A DNA stretch of 40,608 bases from Prochlorococcus sp. AG-409-B13 (GCA_003216035.1 QCJM01000010.1:1-40608), one strand, 5' to 3'. Shown: positions 10,012 through 18,944, numbered from the stretch's first letter. Notes: a model not told the origin generated them from the letters alone. Program-made: numbers and translations.

Positions 10012-10485
10012 ATGGGACGCTGGCTCGAACACACTGTAACTAGCAGAATAAAGGCCCCTGTCAAACAAGTCTGGGCTGTATGGAGTGACCTGGAAGCGAT
10101 GCCTCTTTGGATGAGCTGGATAGAGTCAGTAAAAACAATCGATGAATCAGCAACTACTCTTCCTGATTTAACAGAATGGACTTTAGCTGCTAATGGCTTT
10201 CGCTTTAAATGGAAAGCCAAGATCAATGAAAGGATTGAGGCCCAGAAATTACAATGGTCATCTGTAGGGGGGTTGCCAACTAACGGATGTGTACGCTTTT
10301 ACGCTGAAGAAGACAATTTAACCATCGTCAAGCTAAGTATTACTTATGAATTACCTAAGATTTTAGCTCCATTAATGGAACCCACTATTCTAGGTGGAAT
10401 GGTAACTAATGAACTTCAATCTAATCTAGACCGATTTAGCAAGCTAGTAGAAAGTGGTTACGGTGATTCTTCTTTAACAGCCTGA
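10012..10485 (+). CDS. SRPBCC (START/cyclase-like) domain protein
   Basis: 157 aa, with the N-terminal strand pattern of polyketide-cyclase/START-like proteins (VTSRIKAPVKQVWAVWSDLEAMPLWMSW) and a long C-terminal helix. This fold forms a hydrophobic pocket for lipids or isoprenoids. Its tight linkage to zds suggests a role near carotenoid or membrane-lipid chemistry, which is inference only. The 3' end overlaps hemD tail to tail by 28 bases. ATG start. Confidence 0.78.
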   Translation: MGRWLEHTVTSRIKAPVKQVWAVWSDLEAMPLWMSWIESVKTIDESATTLPDLTEWTLAANGFRFKWKAKINERIEAQKLQWSSVGGLPTNGCVRFYAEEDNLTIVKLSITYELPKILAPLMEPTILGGMVTNELQSNLDRFSKLVESGYGDSSLTA

Positions 10486-11270
10486 ATACAAGCCTCTACC
10501 AAGCCATCTAAATCATGAGGGTTCGCTTCTGAATCAACTCTTCCAAAATATTTTTTACAACTCATACTAGTCTGCGGTCCAATGGAAATAAGTTTAACTT
10601 TGCAGAGCTTCTTACCCCAGTCACTACCAAAACTTTTCCTCATCAATTTAGCAGTATTAGCTGCAATCTTGCTGCTTGTAAAAGTAAGAACATCCACCTC
10701 TGACCTAATCAGGGCATTTAAAGTCTCCTTTGGGATGCTGTCTGGGCAACGAGACTCATAAGCTGCGACCTCCAACACATGCACTCCAGTCTGCGCAAAC
10801 GATTCGGCAATAATTGTCCTTCCACCACTTTGCACTCTTGGCAAAAGAATTCTTTTCCCAACTTCTATATGAGGGAAGTTTTCAATTAAGCTATCAGCAA
10901 TAAATTCAACCGGCACAAAATCAGGAATTGCACCAATATTTTCTAATTCAATTGCTGTTTTACGTCCTACGGCAGCGATTTTTAGATTCTTTGGGGAACC
11001 AGCCAATGACTTACCTTTCAACTGAAGTCTGTCCTCAACAAATTTGACTCCATTGGCACTAGAAAAAATCAACCATTGAAAACTTTCCAGTTGAGACAAT
11101 GCCTCGTCCAGAGGCTGCCATTTATCAGGTGGGCCTATCACTAAAGCAGGCAATTCCAATACAGTGGCACCAAGCTGACTAAACAGTTCAAAACCTGGAC
11201 CTTGTTGGGAATGAGCTCTAGTAACAACTACTTTTTTTTCCTTAAGAGGCATATCATCATTAAAGATCAT
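10458..11270 (-). CDS. hemD: Uroporphyrinogen-III synthase
   Basis: 270 aa. HemD closes hydroxymethylbilane with inversion of ring D to give uroporphyrinogen III, the branch point for heme, chlorophyll, bilins and siroheme. The two-lobed family pattern is visible: KKVVVTRAHSQQGPGFELF at the N-terminus, LIFSSANGVKFVEDRL, AAVGRKTAIELE, and VLTFTSSKIAANTAKLM followed by LISIGPQTS in the second lobe. ATG at 11270; an in-frame ATG at 11252 (MPLKEKK) is an equally plausible start. The gene overlaps the end of the SRPBCC gene on the opposite strand. Confidence 0.92.
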   Translation of the reverse strand: MIFNDDMPLKEKKVVVTRAHSQQGPGFELFSQLGATVLELPALVIGPPDKWQPLDEALSQLESFQWLIFSSANGVKFVEDRLQLKGKSLAGSPKNLKIAAVGRKTAIELENIGAIPDFVPVEFIADSLIENFPHIEVGKRILLPRVQSGGRTIIAESFAQTGVHVLEVAAYESRCPDSIPKETLNALIRSEVDVLTFTSSKIAANTAKLMRKSFGSDWGKKLCKVKLISIGPQTSMSCKKYFGRVDSEANPHDLDGLVEACIQAVKEESP

Positions 11271-11406
11271 AGTTCGAAATGATCGAGGTTCTTGAAGTCA
11301 TCCTTTTGAATAAAGGGCATATTTTCTTTTATACCGAGCTTCTTTAGAGAGTAGAGCAATAACTTAACATGCTCAATAAATAACTACAAAGAGATTTAAT
11401 TAGTCA

Positions 11407-13059
11407 TTAAGTGAACTCCTGCAACCTTGACTTTTGAAGGTCACTAGGGCCATCTAATGGCGAGAACAAACTTGAGAGAGTCTGAGTTTGTGACTCGGGC
11501 ATTTGACCGGGACTATATCCAGCAGGAATAGAGGCCTCTAACACTTTCAACAATTCCGCCCATAAATAAGGGCTTCCATAAACCACTAACCCAGCTAAAA
11601 GGTTTTTGCTTTGCAACTGTTCTATAGCAGCTACCCAAGGCTCTTTAAGATGGCTACTTCCACGAAAAGGATTGCCTCTTATAAAAAGTTGGAGCAATAT
11701 AGGCACCTCTCCCAAACGATCCAAAGCCAAAGGAAATTGTTGATCTTCTTGCCAAGGAGAAACACCCCTGGGATGACATAAAATAGTTTTATATCCATAC
11801 TGCTCAGGCAAACAAATTGCTGGGGAATTATTGGTCAGGATTGAACTAGAAAACACATCATCAACCCTTAACAAATTAACTCCTTGTCGAATTGCTTTCA
11901 CTGAACCTGCATTAACAGTCTGTAGAGAATTACTTACCAGCTCATAAGCAAAAGCACGATCCTCTGAACTCTCAAGCTCAATGCCTGAGGTAAGGAAATC
12001 TTTGTCATGTAATACAAGAAAGCTCTCCTTAACCTTTGCGAGTGCATTTCTACGTCGATGTATAGATTCCTCGAGCCTCTGTTTAGGAATTCTTCCCTCA
12101 AGCAGTGCACTGCAAAGCGCCTTTATTGCTTCTTCAGGCTTCTCAGGCATGAGTATCAAATCAGCTCCTGCAGCAAAAGCAAGAACTGCCGCTTCTGCAC
12201 TGCCATACGTTTTACTGATAGCCTCCATCACAAGCGCATCAGTAACAACCAAACCATCAAAGTCCAACTCCTGCCTGAGTAACTGGGTGATCAGGGTTTC
12301 AGAAAGTGTCGCCGGATATTGAGAATCAAGCTTTTTTAATAACAAGTGACCTGTCATCACACTGCTCACACGAGCTGAAATTGCAGCCTGAAATGGAATA
12401 AATTCAATCTCTTTTAATCGATTAAGATCGTGATCCAATCTCGGCAACTGAAGATGTGAATCAACCCTGGTATCACCATGACCAGGGAAATGCTTTGCAC
12501 ATGAAAGAACACCTTGTAATTCAAGCCCCCTTTGAAAAGCTTGAATCAATGTAGAAACCGTTTCTGGATCTTCGCCCCAAGCACGCACATTAATAACAGG
12601 GTTTAAAGGGTCAGAGTTCACATCACAAACTGGGGCCAGCACCCAATTCAGGCCACATCGCCTTGCCTGATCACCAATACAAGAACCATATTTCTCAGCA
12701 AGTTTTATAGCTTTCTCTGGCTCTATAGAAAAAATCTGCCCTAAAGCTATAGGTGGCACAAGCCAAGTCCCGCCATCAAATCTTTGGCCAAGTCCTTCTT
12801 CAATATCAGCACAAAGTAAAAGCGGTTTTGCTGCCCAATTCAAGATAGTTTTGCAACGATGTTGAAGTTCCGTGGCTGTACCACCATAAAGAATTACTCC
12901 CCCAACACCTTCTTCTAAAAGCCTTTTGAGCTCTTTATTACTTAATTCCCACAAAGGATAGTTACGTTGAGAATCACTTGCATGACCACTTGCACGTACT
13001 ACAAATAACTCAGCTACTACATGTTGTAGATCATCAATAGAGCCAGCTAAACTGATCAC
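11407..13059 (-). CDS. Glycoside hydrolase family 3 beta-N-acetylhexosaminidase (NagZ-like) with C-terminal extension
   Basis: 550 aa. Residues 1-340 form the GH3 catalytic barrel. The KHFPGHGDT motif is at 189-197, the likely acid/base dyad D200/H202 follows on its loop, and the probable nucleophile is D274 in VVTDAL. NagZ enzymes remove GlcNAc from cell-wall muropeptides. The protein is about 200 residues longer than the compact NagZ of enterobacteria, the extra part resembling the second domain of Bacillus-type enzymes. No signal peptide is evident. It starts at GTG overlapping the rbfA stop by 4 bases, so it is translated with rbfA. Confidence 0.87.
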   Translation of the reverse strand: MISLAGSIDDLQHVVAELFVVRASGHASDSQRNYPLWELSNKELKRLLEEGVGGVILYGGTATELQHRCKTILNWAAKPLLLCADIEEGLGQRFDGGTWLVPPIALGQIFSIEPEKAIKLAEKYGSCIGDQARRCGLNWVLAPVCDVNSDPLNPVINVRAWGEDPETVSTLIQAFQRGLELQGVLSCAKHFPGHGDTRVDSHLQLPRLDHDLNRLKEIEFIPFQAAISARVSSVMTGHLLLKKLDSQYPATLSETLITQLLRQELDFDGLVVTDALVMEAISKTYGSAEAAVLAFAAGADLILMPEKPEEAIKALCSALLEGRIPKQRLEESIHRRRNALAKVKESFLVLHDKDFLTSGIELESSEDRAFAYELVSNSLQTVNAGSVKAIRQGVNLLRVDDVFSSSILTNNSPAICLPEQYGYKTILCHPRGVSPWQEDQQFPLALDRLGEVPILLQLFIRGNPFRGSSHLKEPWVAAIEQLQSKNLLAGLVVYGSPYLWAELLKVLEASIPAGYSPGQMPESQTQTLSSLFSPLDGPSDLQKSRLQEFT

Positions 13060-13451
13060 TTCTCAAAAGTATCTTCAGGAAAATCAACCCGTTCTTTTCT
13101 CTCACCTTCCAATTTTTGCAAAAGATCAAGGACCAAAGTTCCCTTTTCAAGGCCTCTATCTACAAGGAAACGTATTTCTGGGGCCCTCCGCAGCTGCAAT
13201 CTTCTAGCTAATTCACCTTTTAAGAAGCCACCTGCGGCATGAAGTCCAGCCAATACTTCTTTTTGATGATTGCTCTCACCAAAAATACTGACAAAAACTT
13301 TGCAGTGCTGTAAGTCCCCAGAAACCTCCACCTCAGTAATAGTTATCATTCCTCCTTGAACCCTCTCATCACGTATACCTGAAATCAATAAATCACTTAG
13401 CTCACGTCGAATGAGCGATGCGACACGTTGAACTCGACGTCCATGTGCCAT
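13056..13451 (-). CDS. rbfA: Ribosome-binding factor A
   Basis: 131 aa KH-like protein that helps mature the 5' end of 16S rRNA in the 30S subunit and is important in the cold. The N-terminal [18 protein letters not shown], the central [16 protein letters not shown] and [17 protein letters not shown] are all typical. The start is ATG, two bases after the Ycf33 stop, and the stop overlaps the GH3 start, so ycf33, rbfA and the GH3 gene form one transcript. Confidence 0.95.
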   Translation of the reverse strand: MAHGRRVQRVASLIRRELSDLLISGIRDERVQGGMITITEVEVSGDLQHCKVFVSIFGESNHQKEVLAGLHAAGGFLKGELARRLQLRRAPEIRFLVDRGLEKGTLVLDLLQKLEGERKERVDFPEDTFEK

Positions 13452-13453
13452 AA

Positions 13454-13669
13454 CTATGCAAAAGATGATGGAAACACCATTGCCCGCAAAACAAGCCCAA
13501 GGGTAATGATCCCACTAATCAGTGCTCCTATAAGTGACACAGCAGTGATTGGATTAGCACTGCGTCGAACCAAAGGCTCCAAAACAGCAGCAAAGACACC
13601 AAGAATGATTGTGATCAGATATTTGGGGTAACGAGAAACGTTTGAGAAGAACTCGCCCATTGAATTCAC
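13454..13669 (-). CDS. ycf33: DUF751 family protein (Ycf33)
   Basis: 71 aa small membrane protein with two hydrophobic segments (about 17-33 and 42-64). It matches the Ycf33/DUF751 family, found in cyanobacteria and some algal plastids, by the N-terminal [18 protein letters not shown] and the RRSANPIT loop. The function is unknown. ATG at 13669; an internal ATG at 13660 (MGEFF) is also a good candidate. It is the first gene of the run with rbfA. Confidence 0.85.
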   Translation of the reverse strand: MNSMGEFFSNVSRYPKYLITIILGVFAAVLEPLVRRSANPITAVSLIGALISGIITLGLVLRAMVFPSSFA

Positions 13670-13718
13670 TATTTAATGAGTTTGCTGGCTACTCTGCCTG
13701 TCTTTTGGTTTAACAGCC

Positions 13719-14444
13719 ATGTTGGAACTTCATCAATTCCGTCATTCGGCATTCTGCCTAAAGGTAAGGATGAGCTTGGCAGCCAAAGAAATGAGTTACA
13801 GAACAGTTGATGTCACTCCTGGAGTAGGGCAATTGTCAATCTTCCGACGCTCTGGGCAAAGACAAGTTCCTGTGTTAATCGATGGAAACAAAGCAATTGC
13901 TGATTCAAGCGCAATAATTCGCTACTTAGAAGCATGCAAGCCAGAACCAAAACTAATCCCAAATGACCCAAAACAAGCAGCACAAGCTCATCTAATTGAG
14001 GATTGGGCTGATAAAACTTTGGCCGATGCTGCTAGAGCCTCATTGCTGCAAGCAATTTCTAATGATCCAAATCTATTAGTTGCTCTTTTACCTGAAGATT
14101 TGCCTGAGCCCTTTCGACAAATCATGGGTAATCTTCCACATGAACTTTTCAATGGTGTCAAAAAGCTGCTAAATGCAGGGCAGCGTTCCGATTTGCTATA
14201 TAGCTTAAAAATGTTATCCAGACTAGTTGAAGGTAGTTCTTGGCTTATTGGAAATGAAATGAGTATTGCTGATATAGCAGTCGCAGCGCAGTTATCCTTA
14301 TTCAAGTTCCCAGAATCTTCAGGTTCTGGTCTGGTTGGTAAAGGTTGCCCAGGTTTCAGTGATCATCCTCTCCTAAAGCCACTTTTTGATTGGAGAGATC
14401 ACTTAGACCATCTTCTAGCTCAAAAGAAGGTTGAGGTCGTTTAA
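13719..14444 (+). CDS. Glutathione S-transferase-like protein
   Basis: 241 aa. Residues 1-80 form a thioredoxin-like N-terminal GST domain: LHQFRHSAFCLKVRMSL with C13 near the usual catalytic position, the cis-Pro region RQVPVLI, and the glutathione-contacting DSSAII motif at 62-67. Residues 90-235 form the helical C-terminal domain with IADIAVAAQLS. Substrates could be glutathione conjugates or peroxides; nothing here tells which. It is divergent from ycf33 across 49 bases. Confidence 0.83.
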   Translation: MLELHQFRHSAFCLKVRMSLAAKEMSYRTVDVTPGVGQLSIFRRSGQRQVPVLIDGNKAIADSSAIIRYLEACKPEPKLIPNDPKQAAQAHLIEDWADKTLADAARASLLQAISNDPNLLVALLPEDLPEPFRQIMGNLPHELFNGVKKLLNAGQRSDLLYSLKMLSRLVEGSSWLIGNEMSIADIAVAAQLSLFKFPESSGSGLVGKGCPGFSDHPLLKPLFDWRDHLDHLLAQKKVEVV

Positions 14445-14611
14445 GGACCAACTGATAATGATCTGCGCTTAAAACTCTAGGGTGCAAAAACTCCCCAGGT
14501 GCAGTAAAGGTAACTTCCCATTGTTTTCAGCAGATCATAAGTCTATTTACTTCATTAAACTTAAGCTCATTAGCCTTACAAAGCTGAAATCTACTTAATA
14601 TTTCAACTTGG

Positions 14612-15145
14612 CTAATCCTTGTTTCTGAAGGTGAGTGAATGATCTGCAAAGATAAATTCATCTGCAAAAAACCCCCTAAGCGGATCTTCACCTTGCGATC
14701 TTCCAATAACAGTAGTCTCCAAAAAAAACCCTCCCTTAAGAAAAGCCAACTGCCTATTTGGAGAAATGGGGTCGTCGACAACCTTTAATAACTTTTCTCC
14801 TAAAAGTGCCTTTGCTAAGGATTCAACATTAAAAGCCCTATCTCCAATAATGCGGTGCTTCAAATCAGGATGAAAGCTTCCAAAATGGTGCAAAATTAAT
14901 TGCTCAGGATCACTAAGATCCCTACTCTCAATCTCCCAGAAGCCCTCAAACCACTTTGGGTAAAACAAGTCTTCCCTCAATCCAGATCTATAAATCGATC
15001 CCGATAGTTGCCAATCAGGCCAAGTCTGCTGACGATGAAACAAGATCATCGCCTGATCTTGATCTAAACCCTCTACTGCGAAGCCTGGCAATGGGAATCC
15101 CAAAATGAACGCAGCTAGATAAAAAATCAGAAAAAATTTTTCCAT
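14612..15145 (-). CDS. Exported protein of unknown function, possibly truncated by a frameshift
   Basis: 177 aa from the ATG at 15145. An in-frame start at 15160 would add five residues, but the ATG at 15145 puts a clean signal peptide at the N-terminus (EKFFLIFYLAAFILGF then PLPGFA, cleavage near residue 22). The body resembles a cyanobacterial and plastid lumen-type family I cannot name with certainty (perhaps DUF6816). The reading frame ends abruptly at LTFRNKD, while the adjacent frame continues with a protein-like tail (SPSETRISQVEILSRFQL) down to 14527. A one-base slip near 14625-14635 would join them. Its start codon overlaps the divergent CRR7-like gene. Confidence 0.6.
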   Translation of the reverse strand: MEKFFLIFYLAAFILGFPLPGFAVEGLDQDQAMILFHRQQTWPDWQLSGSIYRSGLREDLFYPKWFEGFWEIESRDLSDPEQLILHHFGSFHPDLKHRIIGDRAFNVESLAKALLGEKLLKVVDDPISPNRQLAFLKGGFFLETTVIGRSQGEDPLRGFFADEFIFADHSLTFRNKD

Positions 15146-15407
15146 GTCAGATCCCCTCATACATGCTTGCGATAACTACGTCATTCTTGAGCCAAACAAA
15201 GAAGCAAAAATTCTCACTGCTAAAGAGACCTTGAATTGGCTAAAAAAATGGTTAGGTCGCCTAGATGAACTCCCTGAAGATCTACAAGACGAAAACTCTC
15301 TTAAATCAGCAGCTCAACGATTGCTTGATACTGCATGTGCCTTAGAAATCAAACCTGGTTTTAATCTTCAGTGGTTTGCGGTACGCCGCGATCCTCCGGG
15401 GACTTAA
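15144..15407 (+). CDS. CRR7-like protein (DUF3571), NDH-1 assembly factor
   Basis: 87 aa. The sequence fits the chlororespiratory-reduction-7 family: YVILEPNKEAKILTAKETL, then LPEDLQ, a helix with LLDTACALEIKPG, and the C-terminal LQWFAVR. In plants CRR7 is needed for accumulation of the chloroplast NDH complex, and the cyanobacterial homologue probably has a related role (family knowledge). With ndhO and petL nearby, the window carries several small factors of cyclic electron flow. The start codon shares CATG with the divergent gene, and the last 47 bases overlap aroK on the other strand. Confidence 0.72.
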   Translation: MSDPLIHACDNYVILEPNKEAKILTAKETLNWLKKWLGRLDELPEDLQDENSLKSAAQRLLDTACALEIKPGFNLQWFAVRRDPPGT

Positions 15408-15960
15408 GAATTGAGGGCAACTGAGAAAGAATCATTTTGGACACTGCATCAGCCGTCTCATCAGTCACAGCCACATGAAGATCAGCTTCTGAATAGAGTG
15501 GTTCTCGTTGCGCTAACAGTGCCTCCAAGGTCCCCTGAGGGTCGTTGCCTTGTAGTAAAGGTCGTCGTTCCAGATCATCCTTTTGCAACCTCAGCAATAG
15601 TCGCTGACAACCAGGGTCTAACCAAATCACAATTCCCTGGTGAAGTATTCCCCAGTTTTGAGAAGATATAACCACACCCCCTCCAGTAGCTACGACTAAT
15701 GAATGTCTTTGACCAACCTCTTGCAAAACCTTGTATTCAATTTCTCGAAAATAATTTTCTCCCTCGTCTTCAAAAATTTTGAAAATAGATTTACCCACAA
15801 CAGTCTCAATAATTGCATCTAGATCCACAAAGCCATAGGCCAATTGCTTGGCCAATGGAGGTCCAGTTCTACTCTTGCCGCTCCCCATCATCCCGACCAG
15901 ATAGATGTTACGACCTCCCAACGTTTTTTTGAGAGAATTAGGACTTGCAAAGTGATTCAT
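15361..15960 (-). CDS. aroK: Shikimate kinase
   Basis: 199 aa P-loop kinase that phosphorylates shikimate in the pathway to chorismate. The Walker A loop GMMGSGKS is at 23-30, the DLD motif with shikimate-binding Asp at 46-48, the FRE motif at 71-73, the GGG shikimate loop at 93-95, and the lid Arg pair in ERRPLL follows. The residues after about 180 form a variable tail that is antisense to the end of the CRR7-like gene. ATG start; divergent from the PTPS gene with about 50 bases between. Confidence 0.94.
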   Translation of the reverse strand: MNHFASPNSLKKTLGGRNIYLVGMMGSGKSRTGPPLAKQLAYGFVDLDAIIETVVGKSIFKIFEDEGENYFREIEYKVLQEVGQRHSLVVATGGGVVISSQNWGILHQGIVIWLDPGCQRLLLRLQKDDLERRPLLQGNDPQGTLEALLAQREPLYSEADLHVAVTDETADAVSKMILSQLPSILKSPEDRGVPQTTED

Positions 15961-16012
15961 AAAGACTTAATTCATTACTTCTCGTTAAGATGGCTACTTG
16001 TTAAGGCGGAGC

Positions 16013-16939
16013 ATGACACAGAACAACTCCATGGCACGCCACGGCCAAGGCCGAAAATGTGTGATTACAAGACGGGCTTGTTTTAGTGCAAGCCACCTTT
16101 ATTGGCTTCCAGAACTATCTGCCGATGACAACTCTGCTCGCTTTGGTCCATGTTCGCTGGCTCCAGGACATGGGCACAACTACGAGCTGATTGTTTCAAT
16201 GGCCGGGGAGCTGGATGCAAATGGAATGGTTCTCAACCTCTCGGAAGTGAAGCATGCCATAAGTACTAAGGTTACGGCCCAACTTGACTATCGATTCCTC
16301 AACGATGTCTGGCCAGAATTCGATCTCAAAAAATCAAATGGATGTTTACCAACCACAGAAGCACTCGCAAGAATTATTTGGAACCGATTACAAGCCGATT
16401 TGCCACTTGTAGCACTTCGACTCTATGAACAACCAAGGCTTTGGGCAGACTATCTAGGAGATGACATGGAATCCTACTTAACTATTCGCACTCATTTTGC
16501 TGCTGCGCATCGATTGGCGAGAGCAGAACTAACCCAACTGGAAAACGAAAAAGTTTACGGAAAATGTGCTCGGCCTAATGGCCATGGCCATAACTATCTT
16601 GTTGATATAACAGTACGAGGCTCAATCGATGAGCGTACGGGCATGGTTTGTGATCTAGCTGCATTGCAAAGACTGGTAAATGATTTAGTGGTAGAGCCTT
16701 TCGATCACACCTTCCTCAATAAGGACGTCCCTCACTTCGAAACATGTGTTCCAACTGCCGAAAATATCGCACTACATATTGCTGATCGTCTAACAACTCC
16801 GATAAAGGCAATTGGAGCTCATCTACACAAGATCCATCTTCAAGAAAGCCCAAATAATGCAGCTGAAGTTTATGCAGAAACACCGCGAATAAACACAATC
16901 CCTGAAGCAATAAAAGTTACAACCCATAGCCAAGCTTAA
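16013..16939 (+). CDS. Tandem 6-pyruvoyl-tetrahydropterin synthase / 6-carboxytetrahydropterin synthase (QueD-like) protein
   Basis: 308 aa with two PTPS/QueD domains in one chain. Domain 1 has the zinc histidines H28 (FSASH) and H53/H55 (GHGHNY), Cys at C47 and Glu at E139. Domain 2 has H166 (FAAAH), H191/H193 (GHGHNY), C185, D231/H232 and E278. In domain 1 the catalytic Asp-His pair reads D92-Tyr93, so the histidine is missing. Family members act on dihydroneopterin triphosphate toward tetrahydropterins or queuosine precursors. The ATG at 16013 was chosen because it follows an AAGG/GGAG-rich stretch; a TTG at 15998 and an ATG at 16031 are alternatives. A reductase gene begins one base after its stop. 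Confidence 0.86.
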   Translation: MTQNNSMARHGQGRKCVITRRACFSASHLYWLPELSADDNSARFGPCSLAPGHGHNYELIVSMAGELDANGMVLNLSEVKHAISTKVTAQLDYRFLNDVWPEFDLKKSNGCLPTTEALARIIWNRLQADLPLVALRLYEQPRLWADYLGDDMESYLTIRTHFAAAHRLARAELTQLENEKVYGKCARPNGHGHNYLVDITVRGSIDERTGMVCDLAALQRLVNDLVVEPFDHTFLNKDVPHFETCVPTAENIALHIADRLTTPIKAIGAHLHKIHLQESPNNAAEVYAETPRINTIPEAIKVTTHSQA

Positions 16940-16940
16940 T

Positions 16941-17618
16941 TTGAATAGCCCATGGTTGCGATTGGTTTTAGCAATAAGTCTTGATGGCAGATTAGCCATG
17001 CCTAATGCAAGTAAAGCGCAACTAGGTGGACGTGGCGATCGCAAAGTTTTAGAAGAAGCTCTTGCATGGTCAGATGGGACACTTATTGGTGGAGGTACAT
17101 TGCGAGCCCATCAAAAAACTTGCCTTATTCACAACTCTAAATTAATTAAACAAAGAGTTAAAGAGGGACGCTCCCAACAACCAATTTCCATAATTGTTAG
17201 TAGTCAAAAAGATTTCTCACTTAGTTGGGATTTCTTTCACCAACCTATTCAGCGTTGGCTACTGTCACCAGCAAAAATACCAACAGATATATCTCCAGCA
17301 AAGGGATATGAACGCGAATTCTCACAACAAATCAACTGGTTAGAAACCCTGGCTCAATTCAATGCAGAAGGGTTGTCAAAACTTTTATTGCTGGGGGGGG
17401 CGCAACTAGCGACCTCACTTTTATATGCTGACCAGATAAATGAGTTGCAGCTCACGATTACACCCAGGGTATTAGGAGGAGCTAAAACATGGGTTTCCAG
17501 AGAAATGGATTCTTTACCTGCTGATTTAAGTAACTCTAAAGCATGGAAACTAATCAATCATGAACCTCTTGGAGGTAACGAAATAATGTTACGTTACTTT
17601 CGAAACCATGACAGTTAG
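16941..17618 (+). CDS. RibD C-terminal-domain reductase (DHFR-like fold)
   Basis: 225 aa. The whole protein is a RibD_C domain, the NADPH-dependent reductase half of bifunctional RibD, without the deaminase half. Conserved parts are LVLAISLDGRLA (8-19), GGRGDR, DGTLIGGGTLR and LLLLGGAQLATSLL. In riboflavin synthesis this domain reduces the ribosylamino-pyrimidinone; the fold is that of dihydrofolate reductase. TTG start, one base after the PTPS stop, so the two are almost surely coupled; this raises a pterin-related role as an alternative. A run of eight G lies inside the gene at 17393-17400. Confidence 0.82.
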   Translation: MNSPWLRLVLAISLDGRLAMPNASKAQLGGRGDRKVLEEALAWSDGTLIGGGTLRAHQKTCLIHNSKLIKQRVKEGRSQQPISIIVSSQKDFSLSWDFFHQPIQRWLLSPAKIPTDISPAKGYEREFSQQINWLETLAQFNAEGLSKLLLLGGAQLATSLLYADQINELQLTITPRVLGGAKTWVSREMDSLPADLSNSKAWKLINHEPLGGNEIMLRYFRNHDS

Positions 17619-17755
17619 AACACCAATCTTTCCACAATAGAAACTGCCAATCAATTAAATGGTTGATCATATTAATCAAAATAAAAACAAGAGAAACTTG
17701 AGTACGATTAATTTCGTAAAAGGATTTTTTTCTTGCCTGACTGAGGCTTGTTGCA

Positions 17756-18940
17756 ATGACTAATCTGCGTGTCTGCTGGCACAAGTCAATCGATGAGATC
17801 AAAGAACTCGACTGGCAAAAGCTTTTAGGAAAACCCACTATTCCCTTTTACGAGTGGAAATGGCTCAATGCTTTGGAAAAATCAGGAAGCGTCAGCAATG
17901 AGAAAGGTTGGCAACCATTGCACCTATCCCTTTGGCGAAAAAGTTCCCTGATAGCTTTAGCACCTCTTTACCTCAAAAATCACAGTTATGGGGAGTTTAT
18001 CTTTGATCACGCTTTTAATAGATTAGCCGAAAGCTTGGGACTCAATTACTATCCAAAACTAATAGGAATGAGTCCTTTTAGCCCAGTAGAAGGATATCGT
18101 TTCTTTATAGCTCCAGGAGAAGACCAGCATGAATTAACTTTCTTGATAATGAATCAAATTGATTCTTTCGCCCTTAGAAATGGGATTCTTAGTTGTAATT
18201 TCTTATATGTAGATCCAACCTGGTGTCCTTTAGCAAAAGCCGTTGGATATGCAGCCTGGTTTAATCAACAAAGCCTCTGGTCCTCAGATGGTAAAAAAGA
18301 TTTCTCAGAGTATCTCGAAAATTTCAATGCCAATCAAAGGAGAAATATACGCAGAGAAAGACAAGCCATTAAAGATATAGGTTTATCAATTTCAGCGTTT
18401 AATGGTAGAGAAATCGACAAAGAAATGATGCAGGAAATGTACAATTTCTATCACAATCACTGTTCCCGCTGGGGCCCATGGGGTAGCAAGTATCTTTCAG
18501 AGTCCTTCTTCCAATCACTTGCTGAGGAGAAGAAAAGAAATCAATTAGTCCTATTTATTGCGCATGATAAAAGCCCTAGAGAAGCAATAGCCATGTCACT
18601 CTGTATTACGAATGGGGAAAAGCTTTGGGGACGCTATTGGGGTAGCAAAGAAGAAATTAATCACCTGCATTTCGAAGTTTGCTACTACTCTCCAATCGAA
18701 TGGGCTTTAGCTAAAGGGATACACACTTTTGACCCTGGTGCCGGAGGTGCTCATAAGCGCCGGAGAGGTTTCAAAGCCACACCAACAGTCAGTCTGCACA
18801 AGTGGTACGACCAAAGGATGGATAATCTCATTAGGGCATGGTTACCTGAAGTTAACAAGATGATGCTTCACGAAATCGAAGCCTCAAATAACGGCTTGCC
18901 ATTTAAAATTAAGCCCCCACAACTCTCATTCTCAGGGTGA
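17756..18940 (+). CDS. FemAB-like GNAT acyltransferase (COG3146, 'peptidogalycan biosynthesis' family)
   Basis: 394 aa with the duplicated GNAT-like fold of the FemAB_like/DUF482 family. Landmarks are [12 protein letters not shown] near 30, [10 protein letters not shown] near 200, the acceptor-side [13 protein letters not shown], and the C-terminal [15 protein letters not shown] (about 323-337) that is highly conserved in the family. Members are thought to move an aminoacyl or acyl group, but no substrate is proven; the 'peptidogalycan' label is historical. ATG start. The DUF4346 gene follows 4 bases later, so the two are likely co-expressed. Confidence 0.84.
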   Translation: MTNLRVCWHKSIDEIKELDWQKLLGKPTIPFYEWKWLNALEKSGSVSNEKGWQPLHLSLWRKSSLIALAPLYLKNHSYGEFIFDHAFNRLAESLGLNYYPKLIGMSPFSPVEGYRFFIAPGEDQHELTFLIMNQIDSFALRNGILSCNFLYVDPTWCPLAKAVGYAAWFNQQSLWSSDGKKDFSEYLENFNANQRRNIRRERQAIKDIGLSISAFNGREIDKEMMQEMYNFYHNHCSRWGPWGSKYLSESFFQSLAEEKKRNQLVLFIAHDKSPREAIAMSLCITNGEKLWGRYWGSKEEINHLHFEVCYYSPIEWALAKGIHTFDPGAGGAHKRRRGFKATPTVSLHKWYDQRMDNLIRAWLPEVNKMMLHEIEASNNGLPFKIKPPQLSFSG

Positions 18941-18944
18941 AGGG

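Noticed and set aside
17640-17700. Weak inverted repeat TTGAT/ATCAA before the FemAB-like gene
   Set aside because: Only a 5-bp AT-rich stem with no T run; not distinguishable from chance.
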